From positions 434,001-498,000 of the forward strand of contig NZ_JAERTY010000002.1 in NCBI RefSeq assembly GCF_016746095.1: DNA of 64,000 bases. The letters are read 5' to 3'. Both the position numbers and the translations under genes were made by a program. A model generated the notes under the pieces. The model was not told where the DNA came from and made no database searches. It saw only the letters and a list, made by a program, of their open reading frames with translations. Numbering within the stretch: the stretch's first letter is position 1; the number at the start of each line of letters is the position of its first letter. The DNA is from Sphingobacterium faecale. GTDB lineage: Bacteria > Bacteroidota > Bacteroidia > Sphingobacteriales > Sphingobacteriaceae. Below are positions 9,590 to 17,819 of the stretch, piece after piece.

Positions 9590-10954
9590 ATGGAAAATAC
9601 GAAATATATAATAAGCTTTTTAAGCACTTTAATCATTTGTCTATCACTGCTAGTCGGTTGTGGTGACACCTATTTAGGGGTAGAACAGGTGGTTATAGAT
9701 AGCAATAGGCCTGATAAACTGACCGTGAATAAGGTTGTAGCCAAATCTGGAGCGTTAGAAATTCACTTCAGCATACCAGCTGGTAACCCTAATATTGACC
9801 AAGTGGTAGCTACCTATAAGAATAAAGGTGGTAAAAATGTGGAGTTCAAAGTGTCGCGTTATAGTTCTGTGATTTTGGTGGAAGGTTTTACGGGAACAGA
9901 TGAAAAATCGGTAGAACTTGCTTGTATAGATATTAGTGGTAATAAATCGGATTTGACTATGGTCAATGCCGCCCCTCTTTTATCCCCACTTGAGATTGCT
10001 TTTGAATCTCTTTTTGTAGAACCTGCATTTGGTGGGGTCCGCTTAAAATGGGAAAATAATAACGCTAATCCTCTGGCTATTCACGTGCTGACTGAAGATG
10101 TTTTGCAAGTAGGTCTAGTGTCACTGGTTGAAGATCCTACCAAGACAATTTATAATAGAGATTCGATCAATACGTTTGCTTTTGTACGGCAATATCCTTC
10201 CATCGAACAGAAATTTGGCTTTACGGTGTCTGATAAGTGGGGCAATAGGTCGGATACTTTGATTAATTCGCTGATACCGTATAAGGAAGAGGAAGTAGAA
10301 TTTAAGTACGTCAAAGCGGTTTCTTTTTTCAACCCTACATTATTCAATGGAAGCCGCGACTATGGTATTTATGGTGTCAATCCGGCCACCGGTTTGCAGA
10401 ACGATGGTAATGCACATGCTGCAGGAAATGCTCCACAGACGATGTTTAATGGTGTGACCTCAGGCAACCTGTACTATGGCTACAAGTTTGTGAAAAATCT
10501 ATCAAATACAGATCCTTCAAAACGAGAGATTGTACACGATGTGTATGCGACTTTCGATCTGAATATGGAAGCTCGATTGAACAGAGTGAAAATATCGCCA
10601 CGAGTTCATATTTCTTATACTTATGCAAGGTCAAGTCCAAAGCGTTTTAGGATATGGGGTACCAATGATGCGAATAGCGCGAGGTGGGCCAAATTTCCAG
10701 AAGGTTGGACGCTGATTGGTGAATATGTGGGGAAGACTCCGGTCAATCTAGCGAGTCTGACCGATGAGGAAAAAGATTGGTTCAATATCAATCAAGAATA
10801 TTTGATCAATGAGGATAATGTTAATCCTGATGCAAAACCCACTGAACCATTCCGCTATATGAGGTTGCAGCTTATGGAGTCTTATAACAAAAACGAAGCG
10901 TTTTATACAATCAATGAGTTTCAGATGTTCGGTGAAATATTGAAACGCTATTAA
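9590..10954 (+). CDS. DUF5000-type surface lipoprotein (DUF4959/DUF5126/DUF5000 architecture)
   Basis: A 454-residue lipoprotein (lipobox LVGC, Cys24). The order of segments fits the Bacteroidota family in which a DUF4959 Ig-like domain (about 35-130) is followed by DUF5126 (about 131-235) and a discoidin-like DUF5000 domain (about 290-454, with RFRIWGTNDAN and a closing FYTINEFQMFGE). Such proteins are usually encoded beside SusC/SusD pairs and are thought to bind glycans at the cell surface. It follows susD by 27 bp and precedes the DUF4998-MBL lipoprotein by 27 bp, as expected in one operon. The ligand is unknown. Confidence 0.85.
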   Translation: MENTKYIISFLSTLIICLSLLVGCGDTYLGVEQVVIDSNRPDKLTVNKVVAKSGALEIHFSIPAGNPNIDQVVATYKNKGGKNVEFKVSRYSSVILVEGFTGTDEKSVELACIDISGNKSDLTMVNAAPLLSPLEIAFESLFVEPAFGGVRLKWENNNANPLAIHVLTEDVLQVGLVSLVEDPTKTIYNRDSINTFAFVRQYPSIEQKFGFTVSDKWGNRSDTLINSLIPYKEEEVEFKYVKAVSFFNPTLFNGSRDYGIYGVNPATGLQNDGNAHAAGNAPQTMFNGVTSGNLYYGYKFVKNLSNTDPSKREIVHDVYATFDLNMEARLNRVKISPRVHISYTYARSSPKRFRIWGTNDANSARWAKFPEGWTLIGEYVGKTPVNLASLTDEEKDWFNINQEYLINEDNVNPDAKPTEPFRYMRLQLMESYNKNEAFYTINEFQMFGEILKRY

Positions 10955-10981
10955 CATTGTCTTTACTTAACAATAGAAGCT

Positions 10982-12598
10982 ATGAGCAAAATTAACTATA
11001 TACTTTTATGGGCATTTTTTCAACTTTTTCTGATAGGCTGCGAAAATGCAGATGATCTGCTGAATCAACATTTAAAAGATGGACCTTTGGTCTATGCTGG
11101 TAAGATTAAAGAAATGGACGCACAGTCAGGATATTACCGAGTCCGTGTCAATCTCTTTCCGACCACTGATGCCAATAGGTCACATTGCGTGCTGACTTGG
11201 AATACGCAGGGAGATACTAAAGATTCGATGCGAGTGGATTATAATGAGACGAACTTTGATGCAATGATGGGGGGATATTTCAAGATCGTCGAATTTGCTG
11301 ATCTCCAAGGACCATTAGAAATCAAGGCACAGAATGTTGACAAATTTGGAAATAAGTCATTGGTAGAATCTATCAGTGCCAATATTTACGGAACTGATTA
11401 TGTCTCGGCATTGGTCAACTCTCCGGCAAAGGTGTCCTCCAAGGTGGATAAAGTGACCTTTGAGGAGCGGGTAGGTGCAGTCGGTAATATCATCAGTTAT
11501 GAAAAGATAGATGGTAGTTTTACACCAGAAGTTTTTGTGAAAGATAAAAATTATCTCTTGGTAGATGCCAAAAGAGGAGGTGTAGTTCGTACAAAAACAC
11601 GATTCCTGATCAACGAGACGGATATCGATACGTTGGATGTTACAGCATTTTTGGAGACGAGGATACCCACTAATGACGGAATAGACGTTTATGAGGCGTT
11701 ATTACAAACCTCTCCTTTTTCGCTGGACAACGAAAGGTTGGCCTTATTGAGACAGATTGAAGTGTTTTCGGATAGTTTTCCGAAAGCTTCGTTTGGACAA
11801 TATCTTAAGGCCGCGGATGAGGCATCGGTCGATATGGAATATACGACTCCTATCCTATATGCGTATGGTAGGGCTTTTGACAAACTGATGGATGAAGTAC
11901 AAGATACTGAGGTAGCCTATGGTTCGGTCGCGGTATGGCTTCTGTATAATATGGGCTATGTCGTCAAAACCCCTTCAGTGACTTTTGGTATTGATGTGGA
12001 CCACCGCTGGGCAGAGAAGCTAGAGCCCTATCTGGATTTCATTTGTGTGACACATAATCATGTAGACCATGCTCATGTAAAACTGATGGATGCTATGAAT
12101 AAAAAAGGTAAACCTGTATTGTCTAACTTTTATACAAAGGATGCGAAGTACTATTCAAAAGATGCTAAGAACTTTACTATTGGAAATATAAAAATACGTA
12201 CCGATATTACAGATCATTTGCGGGATCCAGCATTGCCGAAGTTCGTGACTGTATTCCGTATCGAATGTGGTGCGGATGCTGGAAATTTCTCGATGCTGCA
12301 TTGTGGGGATTCAGGATTCAGACCGACTGAGTTTACAAAGGTAGAAGGACCTTTAGATTTGGCTGTCTTAAGGTGGGGGGCGCCACGAGAAAATGATATT
12401 TTGGGGACGGGCAGTGGTCAAGTGGAACCTAAGTACGCTATATTGTCTCATTTGATAGAGCTGAGGCATGATCCGTATCCAAATGGACAGGCTTCTATCT
12501 CGCAAACACTGAAACATCTGCCTGGGGTCAAATGCGATAATACCATAATTCCGTTTTGGGGAGAGAAAATGGTTTGGAAAAATGGACAAATGCAATAA
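10982..12598 (+). CDS. Lipoprotein fusing a DUF4998-like domain to a metallo-beta-lactamase-fold hydrolase
   Basis: A 538-residue protein with lipobox LIGC (Cys20). Residues about 25-240 resemble DUF4998, a family commonly found next to DUF5000 proteins in SusCD loci (GPLVYAGKIKEMDAQSGYYR). From about residue 243 to the end it is homologous to the whole mature part of the next gene product. That half carries a metal-binding HxHxDH signature (THNHVDH, residues 357-363), a further HCGDSG (Asp443), and SHL (His490), as in UlaG-like MBL hydrolases. I infer a surface-anchored metal-dependent hydrolase, plausibly cleaving a lactone or ester on the imported ligand, but the substrate is unknown. DUF4998 proteins normally lack this domain, so the fusion is unusual. 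Confidence 0.8.
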   Translation: MSKINYILLWAFFQLFLIGCENADDLLNQHLKDGPLVYAGKIKEMDAQSGYYRVRVNLFPTTDANRSHCVLTWNTQGDTKDSMRVDYNETNFDAMMGGYFKIVEFADLQGPLEIKAQNVDKFGNKSLVESISANIYGTDYVSALVNSPAKVSSKVDKVTFEERVGAVGNIISYEKIDGSFTPEVFVKDKNYLLVDAKRGGVVRTKTRFLINETDIDTLDVTAFLETRIPTNDGIDVYEALLQTSPFSLDNERLALLRQIEVFSDSFPKASFGQYLKAADEASVDMEYTTPILYAYGRAFDKLMDEVQDTEVAYGSVAVWLLYNMGYVVKTPSVTFGIDVDHRWAEKLEPYLDFICVTHNHVDHAHVKLMDAMNKKGKPVLSNFYTKDAKYYSKDAKNFTIGNIKIRTDITDHLRDPALPKFVTVFRIECGADAGNFSMLHCGDSGFRPTEFTKVEGPLDLAVLRWGAPRENDILGTGSGQVEPKYAILSHLIELRHDPYPNGQASISQTLKHLPGVKCDNTIIPFWGEKMVWKNGQMQ

Positions 12599-12608
12599 AT
12601 ATCAACAT

Positions 12609-13631
12609 ATGTTTAAATACGCTTTATCAATTTTATTACTCGCTTTTTGTCAGCTTTCGAGTGCCCAAAAGAGATCTTTTGAGAAGAACCAGAAAAATTA
12701 TGTAAATGTAGGGGTAGAGACGATCAAGAAGTTGAACAAAACCAGCCCTTTGGTATTGAGTGAGGAGCGTGTATCCTTGTTGAAGACAATTGATACTTAT
12801 TCTGACCCTTATTCTGACCTTCCTTTTAAAGAGTACCTGAAGAAATCTGAGGACGAAGCGGAAGAATTGGAACATAAAGAACCTATTCTATATGCCTATA
12901 GAACGGCGTTTGAGAAGGTGTTGAAAGAGGTAAAGCATACCAAGGTCAAAAAAGGTACAGCATCCGTCTGGATGCTGTACAATATGGGATTTGTCATTAA
13001 GACACCTTCTGGCTGTTTTGGAATAGATGTAGACCATCGGTTGGCAGAACAATTGGCTCCTTATCTAGACTTCTTGTACATTACGCATAACCATGGCGAT
13101 CATGCCAATCTGAAATTGATGGCTGCCATGAAGCATTTGAACAAGCCTGTGATTACTAATTTTGATATCGACAACGCGCCCTATTTCTCCACTGTTGCCA
13201 CAGGTTATAAAATTGGAAACTTTACATTACAAACCGATATATCAGACCATTTGAGAAGTCCTGAACTGTCCAATTTTGTAGCCGTGGTTCGAATTGATTG
13301 CGGAGATGATGCAGACAATTTTTCTATCCTACATTGCGGAGATTCTGGCTTTGATCCACAACGGTTCAAAAAAGTACAGGGGCCGGTAGACGTAGTGGTA
13401 TTGCGTTGGGGTGAAGCAAGAGAAAATGAAATTTTAGGTGCGGGAGATGGTCAGGTCCAAACTAACTATGCGCTACTGTCGCATCTTATTGAAATGAGGC
13501 ATAAACCTTACCCTAAAGGACAGGCCTCTATTACACAGACCTTGAAACATCTTCCTCATGTGACCTGTAAAAACACCATTCTTCCGTTTTGGGGAGAAAT
13601 GTTGACTTGGGAAAATGGGGAATTGAAGTAG
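12609..13631 (+). CDS. Secreted metallo-beta-lactamase-fold hydrolase, paralogue of the preceding C-terminal domain
   Basis: I start this at the ATG at 12609 (340 residues) because it gives a clean signal peptide ending SSAQ, 10 bases after the previous stop. An upstream in-frame ATG at 12582 would overlap the previous gene and spoil the signal. Residues about 45-340 align end to end with residues 243-538 of the preceding protein, including THNHGDH (159-165), a possible His214, HCGDSG (Asp245) and SHL (His292). All probable metal ligands are kept in both copies. This is a tandem duplication in which one copy is lipid-anchored and fused to DUF4998, while this one should be exported, probably to the periplasm. 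The MBL fold is secure; the reaction is unknown. Confidence 0.82.
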   Translation: MFKYALSILLLAFCQLSSAQKRSFEKNQKNYVNVGVETIKKLNKTSPLVLSEERVSLLKTIDTYSDPYSDLPFKEYLKKSEDEAEELEHKEPILYAYRTAFEKVLKEVKHTKVKKGTASVWMLYNMGFVIKTPSGCFGIDVDHRLAEQLAPYLDFLYITHNHGDHANLKLMAAMKHLNKPVITNFDIDNAPYFSTVATGYKIGNFTLQTDISDHLRSPELSNFVAVVRIDCGDDADNFSILHCGDSGFDPQRFKKVQGPVDVVVLRWGEARENEILGAGDGQVQTNYALLSHLIEMRHKPYPKGQASITQTLKHLPHVTCKNTILPFWGEMLTWENGELK

Positions 13632-13635
13632 CTTC

Positions 13636-13686
13636 TTATATAACATACGCCTAACATACTCCTTATGTTAGGCGTATGTTATATAA
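13636..13686 (+). terminator. Perfect 23-bp hairpin closing the first SusCD locus
   Basis: The arms 13636-13658 and 13664-13686 are perfectly complementary around a 5-base loop (CTCCT). It begins 4 bases after the stop of the MBL gene. There is no downstream T-run, so it may act as an RNA-stabilising 3' end or a weak terminator. Position and perfection make it the likely end of the operon. Confidence 0.7.
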
Positions 13687-13854
13687 TGATTATCTAATCG
13701 TTGGGTGCTGTCTTTTCTAGCTGGTTTTATTTAATTTCGCTTCGAACTATTTATTAGCTGTATGTAGGTGCATTTTTTAGGCTTACCTGCTGCGGTTTTT
13801 GATTTATAATGCTTAACTTAGTTATGCCATCAAAATTATTTAAACCTCTGAAGT

Positions 13855-14442
13855 GTGAAAGACGACCTGAAATATGTTGAAATTTTATCTCTTGGACATG
13901 AGTCAGGTTTGCAATATTTTATCGCTCAATTTGGAGAACCTTTACATTTTTTTGCTTACAAAATTACAAAGAATAGAGAGGTCTCCGAAGAGATAGTTTC
14001 CGAGTCGTTTTGTAAACTCTGGCAACGAAAAGAAAAAATGGAAACCTATGAAATGATACGATCTTTTCTGTTTTCGGTGACTAGAAATGCCTGTTATGAT
14101 CACATGGGGTCCGCATATCAAAAAAAGATCTCTCTATCGTATAATGACTGGACCGCTATCGAAGGAAAAGAAGGGGATATGTTGGGACAGATCATCTATA
14201 TCGAATTGATAAAACAGATTGTTCAAGAACTGGAAAAGCTACCTAAGCAACAGGCCGAAGTATTTCGTATGGCCTATCTAGAGGGAATGGAAACAAAGGA
14301 AATCTGCGACCTGCTCGGTACGACAACAAGTACCGTTTATTTTGCAAAATCAAAAGCGGTATCTACGCTCCGTATGATATTTAAAGAAAAAGATATAGGC
14401 CTCTACCTCGCACTTATTACTTGGTTCTTACCTTTAAACTGA
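13855..14442 (+). CDS. ECF (sigma-70 family) RNA polymerase sigma factor
   Basis: A 195-residue ECF sigma factor of the Bacteroidota expansion family. Region 2 is visible around residues 30-60 (NREVSEEIVSESFCKLW) and region 4 around 120-170 (LPKQQAEVFRMAYLEG, then EICDLLGTTTSTVYFAKSKA). It ends in a short hydrophobic tail. The start is a GTG (13855); the frame has no nearby ATG. It sits after the hairpin that closes locus 1 and is not followed by a FecR gene. I infer that it partners the orphan FecR at 2576, but it could instead control a locus elsewhere. Confidence 0.88.
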   Translation: MKDDLKYVEILSLGHESGLQYFIAQFGEPLHFFAYKITKNREVSEEIVSESFCKLWQRKEKMETYEMIRSFLFSVTRNACYDHMGSAYQKKISLSYNDWTAIEGKEGDMLGQIIYIELIKQIVQELEKLPKQQAEVFRMAYLEGMETKEICDLLGTTTSTVYFAKSKAVSTLRMIFKEKDIGLYLALITWFLPLN

Positions 14443-14548
14443 TCGATTACTTTCGATGTGAATAGCTCTAGAATATGATATCTATCACTTAAAAATATAA
14501 TTTTCTGCATAGGAACTGGAACTGTAAGTTGTTAGATTTGTGGTTAAT

Positions 14549-15805
14549 ATGGGTAGAATCTTTTCCTCAATCACTATCCGGCAGTGGACGGTCTTGGGCG
14601 TATTCAATTTGATGTTGGTAGCCGCCCTTGGACTGCTGATGCGCAGTATGGTGATCTTTCCGCAGACATGGCTTAATCAGAAGTTTATTCTTCACGCACA
14701 TTCGCATTTCGCTTTTTCGGGTTGGATATCCCATATGCTGATGCTTTTTATGGCTATGGTGGCATTGCGGCGTGAACCAGATGCGTGTCTTCCAAAACGT
14801 TATCAGCTGCTTTTAGGGGCTAATATGTTGGCCTCCTACGGTATGTTGTTCTGTTTTTCCTGGCAAGGGTATGGACGTTATTCCATCATCTTTTCCACGC
14901 TTACCATCTTGCTGTCTTATGTATTTGTAGGGATGCTGTGGCGTACTGTTGGGCAAGCTGCGCTGTCTCCCTTGGTGCGGAAATGGTTTAGGGCAGCACT
15001 TGTCTTTTTAGTGCTGTCTTCAGTTGGGACATTTTACCTGGCTTATCTGCAGGCGACACATAATGTAGACGGTGATAAGCAACTATCAGCCGTATATTTT
15101 TTTCTTCACTTTCAATATAATGGTTGGTTTTTCTTCGCTTGCATGGGCTTGTGGCATCATTGGTTAGCCTCGCATAAGATAGAAGTGTCTGGTGGGACAA
15201 TACTGTATCGTTTTTTTGCATTGACTTGTGTACCTGCTTACCTGTTGTCGCTACTGTGGATGGATCTGCCCGTATGGTTGTATGTTATTTTGGGTATGGC
15301 AGTCGTGTGTCAGAATGTGAGTTGGTTTTATTGGGTAGTGGGAATGGTCCAGGGGGTGAAGCGAGGAAAAGGTATACAGCCGGTCTGGCTGCGCAGTGTA
15401 CTGCTGTGTGTGCTATTGGCTGCGTGTCTTAAATTGCTGCTGTACGTTATGGCGCTGATTCCCACATTTCAACAGCTGACCTACAGTTTCCGTCCGATTG
15501 TGATTGGGTATTTACATTTGGTGCTGTTGGGCATAATCACGTTATTTATTTTGGGCTTTGTATTTTTGAATGCTGTTGCCCGTGAAACTCCGCTCACCAA
15601 GTGGGCGTTGATATCATTTATAGTGGGGATTGTTGGTAATGAATCTTTGCTATTGTTGGAAGGGGTGACCGGAATGCAGGGAGTCTACATTCCCTATATA
15701 CCTTTGGGGCTGGCGGTAGTTGCCTTGCTGTTGTTTTTGTCAATCGGGCTGCTCTGGATATCAATATTCTTAGGCCGTAAAAATGTAGAAGGTGCTGCTG
15801 GTTAA
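14549..15805 (+). CDS. Polytopic membrane protein resembling heme-copper oxidase subunit I
   Basis: About 418 residues with roughly twelve hydrophobic helices. I prefer the ATG at 14549 over the in-frame GTG at 14540. The second helix region holds a histidine-rich LHAHSHFAFSGW and a later helix has IGYLHLVLLGI; intramembrane histidines like these recall the heme and copper ligands of cytochrome oxidase or nitric oxide reductase subunit I. No other oxidase subunit, cytochrome c or assembly gene lies nearby, so it is probably a stand-alone relative and not part of a terminal oxidase. Function is unknown. Its stop codon overlaps that of the convergent DUF763 gene. Confidence 0.65.
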   Translation: MGRIFSSITIRQWTVLGVFNLMLVAALGLLMRSMVIFPQTWLNQKFILHAHSHFAFSGWISHMLMLFMAMVALRREPDACLPKRYQLLLGANMLASYGMLFCFSWQGYGRYSIIFSTLTILLSYVFVGMLWRTVGQAALSPLVRKWFRAALVFLVLSSVGTFYLAYLQATHNVDGDKQLSAVYFFLHFQYNGWFFFACMGLWHHWLASHKIEVSGGTILYRFFALTCVPAYLLSLLWMDLPVWLYVILGMAVVCQNVSWFYWVVGMVQGVKRGKGIQPVWLRSVLLCVLLAACLKLLLYVMALIPTFQQLTYSFRPIVIGYLHLVLLGIITLFILGFVFLNAVARETPLTKWALISFIVGIVGNESLLLLEGVTGMQGVYIPYIPLGLAVVALLLFLSIGLLWISIFLGRKNVEGAAG

Positions 15806-17019
15806 GAAAAGAGTGATAATTGTTGGCCTTTTTGGGTTTGAATGGGCTTCTTGGAATCGCCCATCACGGTCTTGCCGCCGTATTGCCAAGCGTTTTTCCG
15901 TTCTTGTTCGATAACTTGTTGGACGTCAAAGCGAGGGGTAAATTGTTGCTCTGTCTGTAATACAATCTGATGAAGTTTTTGTATGGTTTTTAGCTTGTCT
16001 GTATGGCCTAATTTTGATTTTTCTATTCCATTGCGCAGTATGGCGATTCCTTCGTCATAGACCTTGGTGAGAACTGGAAACGGATGCCCGTCTTTTCCGC
16101 CATGGGCGAAGGAAAAACGTGCTGGATCGTCGAAGCGGCAGGGTGCGCCGTGTATGATTTCGCTGACCAGTGCCAGTGACTGTAAGGTCCGGGGACCCAC
16201 GCCCTGTAGAAGGAGCAGATCTTCAAAAGTGTGGATATCGGCCTCGCGGGTGACATATAAAAGTGCGCCCAGTCGTTTTAAATTGACATCCTTGGATTGG
16301 ACATCGTGTCTCATAGGCATGTGTAGGTGGCGGATTTGTCGGAGGGTGTATTCAGCATCGTCTTTTGATAGTGATAAGATGCCTTGACGGTTTTGAGTGG
16401 CTTCCAAAGCGGTCAGGTTTAAGATCCTTCCTCTGGATACACCGCGTATACCACTATGGGGTTGATCGATGAATGACTTTAGATGCTGGGAGTGCCAGTG
16501 GTAGCGTCGGGCGGTACCATCGTATTGGTGCATGCCCTGTTGTACTACGGCCCAGTTCCCTTCATTGGAAACAATAAAGTTGTGAAGATATAACTGATAG
16601 CCATCTTGTATGGCGGTATTGTCTACCTTGGCCGTGAGCTTACTCGCTCTAACGAGGCTGTTACCATCTACTCCTGTGGCATATGCTACACGCTGTATCT
16701 CGTCTGGTGTGTGGCGGGACAATTTTCCTTTGCCTCCACAGATGTATAGTCCGAGTTGTGCGGAATGTGGATTAATGGCTCTTTTCAGTGCACCCATGAC
16801 GGAGGTCGTGATGCCGGATGAATGCCAGTCCATGCCCAGTACAGCACCAAAACTCTGGAACCAAAAAGGGTCAGCCAATCTTTTCAAGACTTCGTCCTTT
16901 CCATAGTCGGTCAATATATTTTCGACAATGGAAAGACCTAACGCCGACATACGCTCGTAAAGCCAGCTGGGAACTTTGCCGTAGTGTAAGGGTAGATCTG
17001 CCGTGCCGGATCGCTTCAT
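15802..17019 (-). CDS. DUF763-family protein
   Basis: A 405-residue protein matching DUF763 along its length, starting MKRSGTADLPLHYGKVPSWL and with FGAVLGMDWHSSGITTSVMG in the first third. DUF763 is widespread in archaea and bacteria but has no established function. A stretch LLLQGVGPRTLQSLALV looks like a helix-hairpin-helix motif, so nucleic-acid binding is a reasonable inference. It converges with the membrane protein gene, sharing 4 bases at the stops. I see no operon partner; upstream lies the divergent sigma gene of locus 2. Confidence 0.88.
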   Translation of the reverse strand: MKRSGTADLPLHYGKVPSWLYERMSALGLSIVENILTDYGKDEVLKRLADPFWFQSFGAVLGMDWHSSGITTSVMGALKRAINPHSAQLGLYICGGKGKLSRHTPDEIQRVAYATGVDGNSLVRASKLTAKVDNTAIQDGYQLYLHNFIVSNEGNWAVVQQGMHQYDGTARRYHWHSQHLKSFIDQPHSGIRGVSRGRILNLTALEATQNRQGILSLSKDDAEYTLRQIRHLHMPMRHDVQSKDVNLKRLGALLYVTREADIHTFEDLLLLQGVGPRTLQSLALVSEIIHGAPCRFDDPARFSFAHGGKDGHPFPVLTKVYDEGIAILRNGIEKSKLGHTDKLKTIQKLHQIVLQTEQQFTPRFDVQQVIEQERKNAWQYGGKTVMGDSKKPIQTQKGQQLSLFS

Positions 17020-17168
17020 GGATTGCTAATTTTATTAGTGTAAACTTAGTGTTTTTTTAATAGGTTTTTAGGATTCTTTTTTTCTTTAAGTATTTTATAA
17101 CTTCGTATATCCAATTATATCGTTTACAAAATTAATAAGAAGTTTACATAGCATTAATTTACTTGTAA

Positions 17169-17176
17169 TACATTTG
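17169..17176 (+). promoter_or_regulatory. Candidate -7 element TACATTTG before the sigma gene
   Basis: TACATTTG fits the Bacteroidota -7 consensus TAnnTTTG and ends 4 bases before the ATG at 17181, which would give an almost leaderless message. No good -33 TTG is seen at the expected spacing, and such 6-base matches occur by chance in AT-rich gaps. Confidence 0.3.
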
Positions 17177-17180
17177 GCTT

Positions 17181-17771
17181 ATGGCTATTGCTGGATTTAA
17201 AATCACTGCTAAAGAGTTTGATCAGTTCCGAGATGGAGATGAGCAGGTATTTGAATCTGTATACCACGCTTATTATAAAATGCTGTTTACAAAAATTAAT
17301 AATCTTTGTAACGATACGGAATTGAGTAATGAGGTAATACAGGAGACTTTTATTCAATTATTTATTAATAAAGAAAAGATAAAGGAACCAGAAGCACTCT
17401 ATCCCTTTTTGTATACGGTATCAAAACGTATGGCCATATCTGCGTTTCGTAAATCTGTGGTTCGAATGCAGTACCAGGAATATCTGCAATATACCTTTGA
17501 AGAAAGCAGTGAAGCCGGAGGCTTGTCCATCTTGGATGATGATATGACAAGCCGGATTCATGAAATGATAGATGAACTCCCAACAGAACAGAAAAAGGTG
17601 TTTAAAATGAACAAGATTGAGGAAATGAGCTATAAAGAAATTGCCGAATCCGTAGGTGTCTCTCCTCATACAGTCAGAAATCAAATCGCTAATGCTACAA
17701 AACTGATACGGCTCAAAGTCAGTAAAATGTTGTTTTTATCCCTTTTTTTACTTTTTTTACTTTCGCAATAG
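17181..17771 (+). CDS. ECF (sigma-70 family) RNA polymerase sigma factor (locus 2)
   Basis: A 196-residue ECF sigma factor. Region 2 lies near residues 25-60 (DTELSNEVIQETFIQLF) and region 4 near 125-170 (LPTEQKKVFKMNKIEEMSYK, then IAESVGVSPHTVRNQI). The last 20 residues are strongly hydrophobic, as often seen in this Bacteroidota family, and may touch the membrane. The FecR gene starts 48 bp downstream, so sigma, FecR, SusC and SusD stand in the normal order. It should direct transcription of the SusCD operon when released by FecR. Confidence 0.92.
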   Translation: MAIAGFKITAKEFDQFRDGDEQVFESVYHAYYKMLFTKINNLCNDTELSNEVIQETFIQLFINKEKIKEPEALYPFLYTVSKRMAISAFRKSVVRMQYQEYLQYTFEESSEAGGLSILDDDMTSRIHEMIDELPTEQKKVFKMNKIEEMSYKEIAESVGVSPHTVRNQIANATKLIRLKVSKMLFLSLFLLFLLSQ

Positions 17772-17819
17772 TACATTTTTCATACTGATGCGTGTATACT
17801 TATAGAAGTATCACAGCAG

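Noticed and set aside
12582..12608. ATG at 12582 as start of the second MBL protein
   Set aside because: It would overlap the upstream gene by 17 bases and place charged residues before the signal peptide; the ATG at 12609 gives a normal signal.
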